DNA from: Agarophyton chilense
Lineage: Eukaryota > Rhodophyta > Florideophyceae > Gracilariales > Gracilariaceae
Assembly: GCA_030374765.1 (NCBI GenBank)
Contig: JARGXX010000068.1
Coordinates: forward strand, 620,001-684,000
Direction: 5' to 3'
DNA length: 64,000 bases
Part shown: positions 52,470 to 63,882 of the stretch, piece after piece
How positions within the stretch are numbered: position 1 is the stretch's first letter
How the letters are laid out: each line of letters opens with the position of its first letter
Program-made: the position numbers and the translations under genes
The notes under the pieces: generated by a model
Databases searched by the model: none
Told to the model about the DNA's origin: nothing
Seen by the model: the letters and a program-made list of their open reading frames with translations, nothing else

Positions 52470-55400
52470 AAGAGGAAGAATCTCTTAACGCCCGGCGCTC
52501 GCTCTGGAACCGCTCAACAGTTGGAGAGCAAGGTCGACCAGTTGGCGGGGCAGTTCGAGGAGCTCTTCCTCATCGTGAAAAAGAAGTTTGAAGATTCTGC
52601 AGTTTCGTGAGACAAGGATTGGACGTGCAGTTATTGCAAGAAGCCACAACATGGAGCAAACCGTTGCCCATCCAACCCGCATCGTGACACAAGGTGTACG
52701 CGTTGTGGCAAGATGGGCCACTCCGAGACCACTTGCTGGTCGAAGATCAAGAGAGAGGACACCCGTGCCGTCGGATTTGAGGGCGCTAGGTCCGAATCAA
52801 CGGAAGAAATGAAGCTGAAGAAGGAAGATAGTGTTGATCATGTTGCAGTTGTGCAGGAAAGTACTGCCGAGGATGTCGTTGCCGCCGCGAAGAGGAATGT
52901 GGATGTGCAGGCACTCCCCAAACAGCCCCGCAGCAACGTGATGGACATAAACGCCTTGGTCAACCGCACCCCCATGGCCCCCCGCACTGTTGCGAGAGCT
53001 AAGGCGAAGAGGAAGGCCAAGAAGACGAGGAAGACGAAGAGTTCTTCCTATGGATTATAGGATCACGTTGGAAAGTACAACGTTATGGCCGAGTTAGCGG
53101 CTGCCGCATCTGGATTGACCTTTGGGAAGTTGCTACGTGGGGATGCAGAGGAGGCTAGGAAGCTCTTGAAGCGCCTTTTGTCAGGCAGAGTGCCGTTGAC
53201 TCATGTTTCCGTTCTGCATGCCACTGACCTTCCCCGTCGGTTGAAGGGGGTCGCCGTCAGGCTCTATGGAACAGAGACAAACGCCCTCCTGGACTCTGGA
53301 GCAGTGCCGAACCTTCTCTCGTCACGAGTGTGTGAGCAGTTGACCATCCAACCTGCAGGTACCACGAGGAGAGTGACATTTGCAGATGGATCAGCCGCTA
53401 GTTTGTTGGGTTGTGTGAAGGACATTCCAGTCTCCTTCGGGAAGCTAGGAGTTCCTCTGGACTTCCTGGTTATTCAGAACACCCCATTCGATGTCATAAT
53501 AGGGTGCCCGACGTTAGAAGCCTTGCAGGCGCAGCTGGACTTCAGCCGTCAGCGGGTGAGTCTCTCTGTTGGCACCAAAGAAGTGTGGTTGCTCCTATAC
53601 AATGAGCCTCCCATCATCAAAGGAGCTCACACAGATAGTGAGGACTTTACATCCCCAGAGCACTCGGGACCGGATGAAGTTCCGGTTGAGTCGTCTTCGT
53701 CCTCGTCGAGTTCGGGGGACGAATCGGATGGCGAACCTGAATTGGTTCTTGCCATCATGAATAAGGAACCGTACGAGCCAGACTTGGAGTCGCTGATGGA
53801 CGCAGTGGAGACCTCGAGTGAGGACGAGGAGAGTAGCCGATCGGCACTCCTAGCTGCGAAGCTGAAGCATCTTCCCCAAGAGGTTCAAGGGAGCCTGACC
53901 GTCACGCTCAAGGAGACTGACATCATAGCTTGGGACATGAGTGACCTTCGAGCTGCTGATGTTCCAGTGGTGCACTCCTTTGAGTTGACCGATGATACAC
54001 CTATCCATTCTAGAGCACGCAGGATGCCGCCGAAGTACAACGCAGTCGTACAAAAAGAAGTGGATGAGTTGCTGGAAGCGGGTGTTATCACCCCGTCCAG
54101 TTCAGCCTGGTCCTTCCCCGTAGTCATTGCGACGAAGAAGGATGGCAGACCAAGGTTCTGTGTCGACTACCGTCAGCTGAACCGAGTGATGAAGGCTGAT
54201 CGTTGGCCTCTCCCCAAGATCGAAGAGATCTTCGACGACCTAGCTGGGGCGAAGATCTTCACGTCGCTGGACTTGTACACAGGATACTGGCAAGTTCGGG
54301 TGTCGACGAACTGCAAGGAGATGACAACGTTCACTTGCCGTTACGGCACGTACAAGTTTGAGGTTATGCCGTTTGGGTTGATGAACGCTCCCTCGACGTT
54401 TCAGTGGATGATGGACGGAGTCCTACGCGGACTACCATACGCAATGGTGTACGTCGACGATGTCGTCATATTCTCAGATAACTTAGCGGATCATCTCCGT
54501 CATTGTCAGGAGGTGTTCGAAAGGATTCATGCCGCGAACCTAAAAGTTAAGGTGACTAAGTGCAGCTTTGCTCAGTCTGAGATCAAGTTGCTGGGGCATG
54601 TGATCAACAAAGAAGGTATTCAGGTTGACATAGGAAAGATAGCGGACATTGTTGACGCACCTGTACCGAGAACCACCACGGAGCTGAGAAGCTTTCTGGG
54701 ATTGGCAGGCTACTATCGTCGCTTCATCAAGAACTTTGCCGAAAGTTCGGCGACGTTACACACCGCTACTTCTGTCAAGAAGAAGTTCCAGTGGACTCCG
54801 GAGATGCAGGTCGCCTTTGAAAACCTGAAGAGAAAGTTGACGACGATGCCCGTTCTGGCGTTCTCCGACTTCGAAGCGCCCTTCGTCGTGGAGACCGACG
54901 CATCGTCGGTGGCTCTTGGAGTGGTGCTGGCTCAGAAAAAGGAGGACGGGAAGGTTCACCCCGTTCAGTATGCTTCCGGGACGATGACGGGAGCCGAGAG
55001 GAAGTACACTACATGCGAGAGAGAGGCTCTTGCGGTTGTGTTTGCCCTGAAGAATTTTCGAGTGTATCTTCTGTCGGAGGTACCGTTCACGGTGATCACG
55101 GATCATCAGGCGTTGCAGTACGCCTTTAAGAAGAAAGAACTTCATGGAAGGCTAGCCCGTTGGCTGAACCTACTGGCGGAATACGACTTCGAGGTCAAGT
55201 ACCGCCCAGGTTCTGCCAATGCAGCCGCGGATTGTCTTTCGAGGATCCCTACGACCAAGAGGGCGAATCCGCGGATAGAGGACGAGTTCTCCAGCGAGGT
55301 GGTCGCAACCATCTCGTGGGCTGACCCCAACCTGTCGGGGTTGGAGCCCTACTTGTTGAAGGTTTCTCGGTTCCTCTCCGGAACGCGAGTGCAAGAAGAG

Positions 55401-56585
55401 AACCCCCGCATCCGACTGGCGATTCGCCGAAACGCGAAGAACTTCATGTTCTGAAACGATACATTATTCCGTAGAGAGCTTGATGGGCTTCGTGCGATAC
55501 CGCCGAGGGACGCACGACCAAAGATATTGAGCATGTTCCATGACGATATTGGACACTGGGACGTCGCAAGCACGAGGAAGTTCGTCCGCGACAGGTTTTG
55601 GTAGCCAGCAGTGTACTAAGACATTACTGATTATGTCGGTGGTTGTGTAGGATGCCAAAGAGCGAGAAGACTCCCGACATATCGAACTAACCTGCGGGCA
55701 CCGATCACGGGACTGTTCGAGACCTTTTCGATAGACTTTGCAGGGCCTCTGACGTCCTCGCGGGAAGGAAAGAGGTTCGCCATAATTGCAGTGGAGCACC
55801 TCACGGGATGGCCTATTGGATGGGCCACCGAGAACTTCATTGCCGATACAGTGATAGACTTCGTGGAGAAAGAAATAATCCGCCCATTTGGCCCTCCGAA
55901 GACGATCGTTTCGGATAATGCAAATGCCTTCACGGCCAGAGCGGTTGCATCATTCATGAACAGACATGGGATTACGTGGAGGACAGTCCTGCCGTATGCC
56001 CCCATGGCGAACGGTAGAGCCGAGAGGATGGTTGGCACGATTAAGTTGGCCATCAATAAGACAGTACTGCAAGCAAAACTGGACTGGGTAGAATGCCTGC
56101 CGCAAGTCCTGTACGGATATCGACGCAGGAACCGAGGAACGGTGCCGTCCCCGTTTGAGTTACTTTATGGTCTTCGTACCCGGATGATCGCAAACGATAC
56201 ACTCGCTTTACTGCCTGGAGCAACGCCGAGGCAGAGGACGCTCGAGCTCCTAGGAACAGCTGGCGAGAGAGCAATCACGGTGGTGAAGGCCTACATTCCC
56301 CGCGAACTGAAGGGAAAGGTGAAGTACTTCAACGTTGGTGATGAGGTTCTAGTCGCTCATGGGCCTGCGTTCAATAAGTTGAAGAAGTGGCATGCGTTCG
56401 AATCGTTCTATTACGGGCCTTGCCGTGTGAGCAAGGCAGATCATCCTCGCTACGAGCTACAGTCGTCGACAGGTCGAGTTACTCGCAATACCATTCATGC
56501 CAGGAGACTCACCCCATACAAAAGGCCTCCAAGGCATTTGCGCATGGAGAGTACGAACATGGTATGTGAAGTGCAACCCTCGTGA
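52470..56585 (+). mobile_element. Gypsy (Ty3) LTR retrotransposon F, decayed, LTRs not found
   Basis: Parts in Gypsy order: two CCHC zinc knuckles of a gag remnant (about 52620-52750), protease, reverse transcriptase, RNase H, integrase. It is broken, with several breaks (about four or more), and gag is short at its start. No LTR pair, primer site or target duplication was recognised, so it is older than the Copia copies. Confidence 0.85.
53085..56585 (+). pseudogene. Gypsy F pol, broken
   Basis: Protease with DSGAVPNLLS near 53290, reverse transcriptase with FCVDYRQLN and YVDD near 54450, RNase H with TDASSVALGVVLAQ, an RNase H tail (PGSANAAADCLSR), then the integrase zinc region and the D-D-E core (FSIDFAGPL, VSDNANAF, NGRAERM). 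This is the Ty3/Gypsy order with integrase last. Sequence similarity to Gypsy G is modest, so it is another lineage. The integrase tail to 56585 is open. Several breaks in total. Confidence 0.85.
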
Positions 56586-57520
56586 GGGCCGTTTTCCAGG
56601 ACTTGGTTGTTTTTCCGCCTCGGGCGATACTTGTGAGATCTATGAGTAATACCGCTACTAGCGGGCTGGCGTAGCCAGGTGTATACGCGTTGTACGCGAA
56701 GTGCACCGGCGGCCGTGCTCCGTGGCCCCGATTCGGGTGTTACTTACTCACGTGTACCACGGGTGGCCCAGGACAGGTTGGCACAGCATAGCTGGATATT
56801 TCTCTATTTATTTAGCTTTACTACACTAGGTTAGGGAGCTCGTTACAGTATTCTACACTATATAGTGCCAGGGCGACCTCGCCCTGACACTCAGTAAACC
56901 TTCCCAACCAGGGTTCTCGGCTCTAAGTCTTTTTCCGCTTTCGCGAGTCTTCCACACTCTACGGAGGTGAAGCCGCGTTACTAACGGTAGACTTATCCAC
57001 CCTGCGTCAACAGGAGACTCACCGCTGTTAGCGTGTATATCTTTCATACCACTGCCGTGTTCTCGCCCCAGTATTGGGTTTGCTACATATTTCTTTTGGC
57101 TCTCGTGGCCCATGCCCCCGATCGCCCCCACTGGGTGGTCCCCCCTTTATCACTTGCCCACTCCTGTGGAATACAGCTCATACCTGGTCTGCTCCCTTCT
57201 AGCATCCCGCATTCTCCCCGCTTGGCGTGCCGGTGAACCTCGGCCTTACACCCCGACTTAGTCGGGTTCACTCCGGAGAGGCTCCGTCGCCGTGCTACCC
57301 TCCTTGGAGGAAGACTCGGACATCTTCGTGTGTTTCCGCCGCCCTTGGCGTTGCACTACAAACTGGTCTCCCGACTTAGAAGGCTAGGGGGATCTGGTTT
57401 GGTTGTTTTTCACAGTGCTGTACTGTCTTCTCTCGTCGAGATCTGCTTTTCAATTTCTTAGTTTGGACCCACTTGGTGGAAGCTTTTGTTGTCCTATTCT
57501 TAGTGGTCAACGCTACAACC
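56586..57520 (+). other. Probable 5' LTR and leader of Gypsy G
   Basis: No gene. It has a TATA-like CACTATATAGTG (56857-56868) and two dyads: CAGGGCGACCTCGCCCTG near 56871-56888 and CCCGACTTAGTCGGG near 57251-57265. A repeat of TCCCGACTTAG occurs at about 57369. The LTR limits cannot be drawn because the 3' LTR lies outside the window. Confidence 0.45.
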
Positions 57521-59650
57521 ATGTCACGACTACCGTCGGAAGCGGAACCCGCGATCACGCGGAGCCGTTCCGTCAATGACGTGGTGGCTGCGGACCCTGG
57601 AAGGGTTCCCCCGCCGTTACCTCAAGCCGCTCCGAAAGGCAAGAGTAAGGGGTCGAACTACTCCAAGAACAACAAGCTACCACCTAAGGCGTCGAAGAAT
57701 GGACCCAATTCTGGTGCTGGACCGGCCCCTGCCGTGGATGACCCGGCTCCTGCCGACGAAAAGGCCCAGAAAAACGAGTTCCGCATCGACACCAACTCAA
57801 GTGTGAGGCAGCAGATCCGCGTAATGCGGGAAGCGCACAATGCCTTCGTGGAATAGTTCGAAGCCCTGCGTTCCAGGGGTGATGGCTCTTCTATTAAGGA
57901 AGTGTTTGACGACCTCCGCTTGTTGCGGGCGGACGTCAACACCCTGTTGGAATGTTTTGGTGGTCCCGCCGCTTACGTGGAAAGTGTCGAGACCCGATTC
58001 AATCGTGTTAGCGCCCGTCTACAGACGTTAGAGCAAACCATCTTGATGGAAGACGTCCCGGAGAAGCCAGTTGCTGTGTCGCACCAAGCGAAACACGAGA
58101 GGAAAAGGGACGATACCCGCCGTCGGCGTGGAAAGCGTGACAGCGATGACTCGGACTCGTCGAACTCCTCACGGTCGTCGCGTGGCTCTCACCATTCAAA
58201 TGGGTCGGACTCGTCAGATTCGTCTTCTGACGATGGCCATCGCAGGCGCTCATCCCGTTCTAAACGATCGTCTGCCACCCAAGGTGTGATCCGCGCCCGC
58301 GAGAAGGGAAGGAAACACTCCGGGTTGAAGGAGCTGAAATGCACCAACCCCCTGTACAAGAAGTTGGTTTCTTACCGATACTATCGGCTAGAGAACTCCT
58401 CTTTGGATCGCACGCCCCGTGGCACGGGTAGAGTGAAGGATTGCATAAAGCGTATGCAACTGTCCCTCAGGAACCAGAGCTTTCCTGGAGAAGACCCCAT
58501 TTTGGTGTTGGATTTCCTTGCGAGGTTCGTCGCCGAAGCCGATATTCTCGATATGACCGAAGGACAGGCGTTTATTGCACTCCCGTACTTTATGAAAGGC
58601 CTCGCAGAGGATCAATACAACTCTGTAAGAGGTTCTTCTAGAGCCTCCGAAGGAGGGGTAACCTGCTGGCCAGAAGCAGTACAATTCCTCTTGAGGTCCT
58701 ACGCCACTAATTACGCGATTCAGTCGGCCATTCTCGCTCTTCGCGATAGGCGCCAGAAGTCTGGAGAAACAGAAACCAAATTCTCGGTGCGCTTGAACAA
58801 GGCTTTCCACCGTAGTGGGAACGTACACTCCGCCGGAGAGCGCTGCCTCATGTTCATCGATGGACTGGACCCCGCTATCCGAACACTCGTGACGCGTTAC
58901 CGGGAAGACCGAAGGAAGACCACGTATCTGGAGTTGGTCCAACACGCGCAAGCGGTAGGTGACGCTTTAAGAGCTCGTGCCCCCGGACACAGGTCACGAA
59001 CCGCCAAGGCGTTGGTGATGGAAACGAAGTCGCCATCCCTATCGCTGGTTGCGATTAAGCGCCCCCAACAGGAGTACGACAACGTACACTTCGCCCGAAG
59101 CGATATCCATTCGGTCCCGACAACCGAACTACCGTCTACGACGGACGACTCATATGACACGGCCCGGGATGGACCCCTGCTGTACGCAGACTCTCCCCGT
59201 GTTCACGGACCTCGCATCCCGTATTCAAACGGTGCGCTCCGACAGAGTCGCCCTGGATGGAAGGATACCCGCCAAGCGGTGAAGTTCACGGATGCTCGCT
59301 CCGGTTTGCAGCCCTCACGCCTGGGACTCATATGCCTCATATGCTACGAACACGGTCACATTTCACCGGACTGTATCCTCACCATGAGGGAAGTAGCCCG
59401 AGTAATCGGTAATTATGAGGCGTTGACCCCAGTGGAAAAGCGGATTGCTCCGATGACGTCGTATCTTCGAGCGAAGATCGATTTTCCACGGAGTATTCCG
59501 GAGGCGAAACCGCGCAATTCGTTGCTTTACCCTGCCGAGCAGGCTCCCGACCACCGCCCCGTTCCTTCAAACCCCGCCGCTGGCGCCCCATTGCTAGTGG
59601 TTCAGGATTCTGAGGCCCCGCCCCAGGCGGATGGGACTCAGGAAAAATGA
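57521..59650 (+). pseudogene. Gypsy G gag, about one break
   Basis: Starts at ATG 57521 (MSRLPSEAEPAITRSRS). Pro/Ala-rich N-terminus, a helical segment, an SR- and SD-rich stretch (about 58130-58270), the capsid-like region (VLDFLARFVAEADILDMTE, LILAL-type helices), and a CCHC knuckle (CLICYEHGHISPDC) at about 59332-59373. It would form the particle shell. About one break lies in the N-terminal part. It ends at TGA 59648-59650, overlapping the pol start. Confidence 0.8.
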
Positions 59651-62600
59651 TTTCGGGAGTCTCCCCTTCGGGAGAGGCGTCCCCAACAGTGAAGTTGACG
59701 ACGCCCGAGGCGTCTCCGCCTCGCTCCCCGGTCACAATCCTCACGAGGAAACAGGGCGTCTCAGACGTGGACTCTGAACACTTTGGTGTTCTACGTCGAC
59801 CGTGGAAACGTGTTCTTAACCGCCGGTTCCCGGATAGAGTCTTAGTAATGGCCAAGCGCAATTACAAGGTGTATGCCGACCTTGGCCTTTCTACACAGTT
59901 CATGGTTCGATTCCTTACTGTTTTGGAAACAGGTGCTGGTCCGAATTTCATCGGGGAGTCGCTGCTGCCCCCGCCCTTGCGGTCTCAGATCCGCCTTGGC
60001 GTGGCGCCCGACGTCGCGGACGCGCATAACAACCCGTTGTCAACGGTTGGAACCGTCGCTCTCGTCGTTCGCTTGGGCTCCTTCGTGGTGAAACTCGACT
60101 TTATTGTATGCCGGAAATTGGCTGCCCCCATCATCTTGGGATGTGACTTCTGTGACAGATTGGTTGACGCCATAAGGCCCCGCTTAAAGCGTGTTGAGAT
60201 GGAAGACGGCTCGTCGGTCCCGATTGTCCGTCGTCCGCTGCGGCGTGCCTCCAAGAAGCGCGTACCGCTCCCTGCCGCGCAGGAACCTCCACCCGCTTCT
60301 CGGGAGTCTACCAAGCTCCGTGTGGCTGCGTCTGTCCGAATCCCGCCAAAGTCCCAAGTATGGGTGCGTGTCACTTCCCGTCAACACGGTTTACGAGTCA
60401 TTCAGCCTCTCTCATCTCTGAACGATGGATATCAACTCGCCGTAGCAAATGGAGTCGCGCAGATTTTCCCAGACAAGCCGTTCACCGTGCTCATTGCCAA
60501 TCTGGGCTCCATCCCCCAGTCACTGGTGAAAAACCAAGTTATTGGATCGGTAATGCCTCACCCCACCGCGATGGTCCCCACTAGGCTGACCGCTGCCGAA
60601 GTCCTCGGTCTCGTTCACTCTAAGGAGGGGGAGGAAGCTGCCGTCCAATCACCGAATTATTCGGAATCACAACCTGCTGAAACAGAAAAGAAGCCCGTTC
60701 CGACGAGTTACGACCGGGTAGACCCCGTGAAAGAACTCGAGGAACTCGACCTCGGTCATGTACCGGAGTCACACCGTGAAAGTCTGCGTGAGATGTTACG
60801 GGAGTTTACCACAATGTGGGATGGCTCTCTTGGTGAGATAAATACAACGGAACACCGGACATATTTATTTCCGAACACCCGACCGGTGGCTCAACGCCCT
60901 TACAGGGCAGTCCCCAAGGCTCGAGAAGAAGAACAGTACCAAGTGGACAAAATGCTCCGAGCTGGAGTGATCGAACCGGCTCAGTCGCCGTGGGCATCCC
61001 CAGTGGTACTGGCTCCGAAACCCGATGGGTCCTGGCGCTTTTGCATCGACTACCGTCGCTTGAATGATGTTACCGTCAAGGACGTGTATCCGATCCCACG
61101 AATGGATGAGTACATCGACTCTCTCGGCACTGCTACCGTGTTCACGGCTTTAGACGCCAATTGGGGATATTGGAAGGTTCCCGTTCGGGAGGAGGACCAA
61201 GATAAGACTGCGTTTGTCTGTCACTCGGGACTCTACCGTTTTAAACGGATGCCTTTTGGTCTAACCAATGCTCCCGCTACCTTTCAGCGTGCTATCGACT
61301 TTTTGTTGGCCCGCTTTAAGTGGCGTACTTGCCTCGTCTATTTGGAAGATATCATTGTATTCTCAGACAATCTGGATGCCCATCTCACCCATGTCAAGGA
61401 CATAATGACCACGCTACGTGATGCTGGAATAACCCTCAAACTGAGGAAATGTGAGTTCTTTACCGATACTGTGAAGTATCTCGGGCACATTATCCGTCCT
61501 GGACGTGTAATGATCGAGGAAGCTCGAGCGAGATCCCTTCGCAAGGCGAAAGAACCCGCTACCCAGACGGAACTGCGCTCCTTTCTAGGATTGGTCAACG
61601 TCTACCGACGGTTTATCCCTAACTTCGCTGACATCGCGGCCCCCTTGAACGCGCTTCTGCGGAAAGGTCAACCACCTAAACTGGACCCCTTTACGTCCGA
61701 CCAGACGGATGCTTTTAACTCCCTTAGGGAGGCTGTCACATCAGCACCGATTCTATCGTTACCGAAACCCGGACTACCGTTTTCCGTGGACACAGACTCT
61801 AGCGACTACCAGGTAGGCTGTGCGCTCTTTCAAACTACTCCCGAAGGAGAACGCAAACCCATTGGGTACTGGTCACGCTCGCTCAATGTCCACGAGCGGA
61901 ACTACTCCGTGTCGGAGAAGGAGTGCCTCGCAGTTGTGTGGGCCCTCTCTACACTCCGCCCCTACCTCATGGGTGTGAACTTTACCGTTTACACGGATCA
62001 CTCGTCCCTACGATGGCTCATGACCATCTCGGAGCCGTCAGGCCGCTTAATGCGTTGGAGACTCCGCCTCGCGGAATATGACTTTGAAGTGATCTACAAG
62101 AAGGGCACTCAGAACACGCAAGCGGACGCACTCTCGCGTTTACCCACGAATGGGGAAGCTCTAGCCGTCGATGACGAGGATATACCTTGCTTCGTCGTAG
62201 ACGATGGAACACCGGGGGACCCGGATTGTTTACACGATAAATGGAACGAAAGCCCGGAATTGGATGATGATATTGACGCATTGCTCGTCTCGGACGATTT
62301 AGAGAAACCCCCGCCGGGTAATTTTGTGCCGATACCCCCGGAGGAGATGGTCAGAGAACAGCAAGGTGACCCCTTCTGTACGAAGATTCGCGCCTGGCTT
62401 AATGGCGGTGCACAACTCCCTTTCGAGGTGAACGATCTTGGATACCTCGTCAGGACGGTTCAGTCATCCCCACAAGTCGTGGTGCCGCATACTCTACTGT
62501 CTAGAGTTTTGCATCTATCGCACTATGCGAAACTTGGTGGACACGCCGGTGGACGGAAGCTCTACCTCACTTTGCGAAGGAATTTCTTCTGGCCCGCCAT

Positions 62601-63882
62601 GGCGGTGGATTGCTACGCAACGGTGCGGTTTTGTACCGGATGTGCTAAGAATCGAGTGAAACTTCGCAAGTACTCAACGAAGTTGAAACTATTCCCGGCA
62701 CGGGCTCCTCTCGAGTTTGTCGCCATTGACATCCTCGGCAAGCTCCTCACCACACGACGTGGGCATAAGTTTTTACTCGTTATCACGGATCGTTTCTCAA
62801 AACTGGTTCGGACCGTACCTTTACGGAAGATATCCGCTTTCACGGTTGCACAAGCATTTGTAACCCATTGGGTATTCGTCTACGGCCCGCCGGTTAATCT
62901 TCTATCCGATAACGGAAAACAGTTCGCATCGCGATTCTTCGAGGACGTGTGCAGGATTTTTGACATCAAGAACCTGTTCACAACGACCTATCACCCCCAG
63001 TGTAATGGGCAAGTGGAGCGGTTTAACCGAACGCTATTAGCGTCTCTCCGTTCTTACGTGGCCGACCACCCAAAGACATGGGATTTATATACCGACGCCT
63101 TGACGTTCGCGTACAATACGCAGGTACACCGTACTACGGGCTTGACTCCATTCGAACTGGTTTTGTCCCGCCCTCCGCCCGCTGTCGCGTTAGAACCCCA
63201 GCCCACGCTGGATGCGTTCCCTTCCGTGAAGGATTATCGCCACAGGTGGAAAGAGTGGCTTACGAAGCTGATCCCGGTCGCCCGAAGCTCGATGGCTCGT
63301 GTCCAAGCCGCTTACAAGCGTGATTTTGACTCTCGCGTACGCGGTAAGGCCCCGCCAATCAAAGCCGGTGACTTCTTCTTCGTCCGTAAGGAGTACTGGA
63401 ACCCTGAAAAGAAAAAGAAGCACAAGCTTTCTTCCGTCGCGGACGGTCCTTACAAGGTCATTTCGGTGAAAGACGACACCATCGTGGTGGAAACTGTCGA
63501 CGCTCATGAGCGGATCTCCCGCGACCGCGTTGTACTCGCCCCAACACCGACGTTGGAAGTAACCGAAATGGGTCAACAATCCCTCTCTGAGGATGATGGT
63601 GCTCGGCACACAACAGTGGCTCAGCCCACTGCCGTGGTTTCCCGACCTTCTGCGCTACCACACCCTACCCGGGGACTCTCTGACTTGCCGATCTTAGCGG
63701 ACCAAGGCCAGAATGGCCTCTCTTCTCTCACGCCACGGCGCGGTGTCTACCCCCGCCCGTTGGGCGTTTCAACCACTCCCCATGCCGCTCCGTCTCAGGA
63801 TGGGGAGGAGGCTCATAACTCTCGTCGAGAGACGGAAACCGCTTCGTCGCGTCATGACAACCGTGGTGCACGGACTCCTTGA
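59647..63882 (+). CDS. Gypsy G pol polyprotein, looks whole
   Basis: 1411 codons from the ATG at 59647. Aspartic-protease region near residues 90-170 (here ETGAGPNFI, where DTGA or DSGA is usual), reverse transcriptase with FCIDYRRLND and YLED near 565, RNase H (VDTDSSDYQVGCAL), a spacer, then an integrase zinc region with two His and two Cys (GGHAGGRKLYL to CTGC) near 959-1000. The catalytic D-D-E core follows (FVAIDILG, LLSDNGKQF, NGQVERFNR), then a GPYKVI module. No clear chromodomain after it; the tail is Pro/Thr-rich. This is the standard Ty3/Gypsy order. YLED instead of YVDD and ETGA instead of DTGA are unusual variants. Confidence 0.92.
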   Translation: MISGVSPSGEASPTVKLTTPEASPPRSPVTILTRKQGVSDVDSEHFGVLRRPWKRVLNRRFPDRVLVMAKRNYKVYADLGLSTQFMVRFLTVLETGAGPNFIGESLLPPPLRSQIRLGVAPDVADAHNNPLSTVGTVALVVRLGSFVVKLDFIVCRKLAAPIILGCDFCDRLVDAIRPRLKRVEMEDGSSVPIVRRPLRRASKKRVPLPAAQEPPPASRESTKLRVAASVRIPPKSQVWVRVTSRQHGLRVIQPLSSLNDGYQLAVANGVAQIFPDKPFTVLIANLGSIPQSLVKNQVIGSVMPHPTAMVPTRLTAAEVLGLVHSKEGEEAAVQSPNYSESQPAETEKKPVPTSYDRVDPVKELEELDLGHVPESHRESLREMLREFTTMWDGSLGEINTTEHRTYLFPNTRPVAQRPYRAVPKAREEEQYQVDKMLRAGVIEPAQSPWASPVVLAPKPDGSWRFCIDYRRLNDVTVKDVYPIPRMDEYIDSLGTATVFTALDANWGYWKVPVREEDQDKTAFVCHSGLYRFKRMPFGLTNAPATFQRAIDFLLARFKWRTCLVYLEDIIVFSDNLDAHLTHVKDIMTTLRDAGITLKLRKCEFFTDTVKYLGHIIRPGRVMIEEARARSLRKAKEPATQTELRSFLGLVNVYRRFIPNFADIAAPLNALLRKGQPPKLDPFTSDQTDAFNSLREAVTSAPILSLPKPGLPFSVDTDSSDYQVGCALFQTTPEGERKPIGYWSRSLNVHERNYSVSEKECLAVVWALSTLRPYLMGVNFTVYTDHSSLRWLMTISEPSGRLMRWRLRLAEYDFEVIYKKGTQNTQADALSRLPTNGEALAVDDEDIPCFVVDDGTPGDPDCLHDKWNESPELDDDIDALLVSDDLEKPPPGNFVPIPPEEMVREQQGDPFCTKIRAWLNGGAQLPFEVNDLGYLVRTVQSSPQVVVPHTLLSRVLHLSHYAKLGGHAGGRKLYLTLRRNFFWPAMAVDCYATVRFCTGCAKNRVKLRKYSTKLKLFPARAPLEFVAIDILGKLLTTRRGHKFLLVITDRFSKLVRTVPLRKISAFTVAQAFVTHWVFVYGPPVNLLSDNGKQFASRFFEDVCRIFDIKNLFTTTYHPQCNGQVERFNRTLLASLRSYVADHPKTWDLYTDALTFAYNTQVHRTTGLTPFELVLSRPPPAVALEPQPTLDAFPSVKDYRHRWKEWLTKLIPVARSSMARVQAAYKRDFDSRVRGKAPPIKAGDFFFVRKEYWNPEKKKKHKLSSVADGPYKVISVKDDTIVVETVDAHERISRDRVVLAPTPTLEVTEMGQQSLSEDDGARHTTVAQPTAVVSRPSALPHPTRGLSDLPILADQGQNGLSSLTPRRGVYPRPLGVSTTPHAAPSQDGEEAHNSRRETETASSRHDNRGARTP

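Noticed and set aside
57230-57300. tRNA gene suggested by GGGTTCACTCC
   Set aside because: No matching A box, acceptor stem or anticodon arm could be drawn around it.
51946-57400. LTR pair for Gypsy F
   Set aside because: No direct repeat was found between the 52-kb and 56.6-57.4-kb flanks; the latter more likely belongs to Gypsy G.
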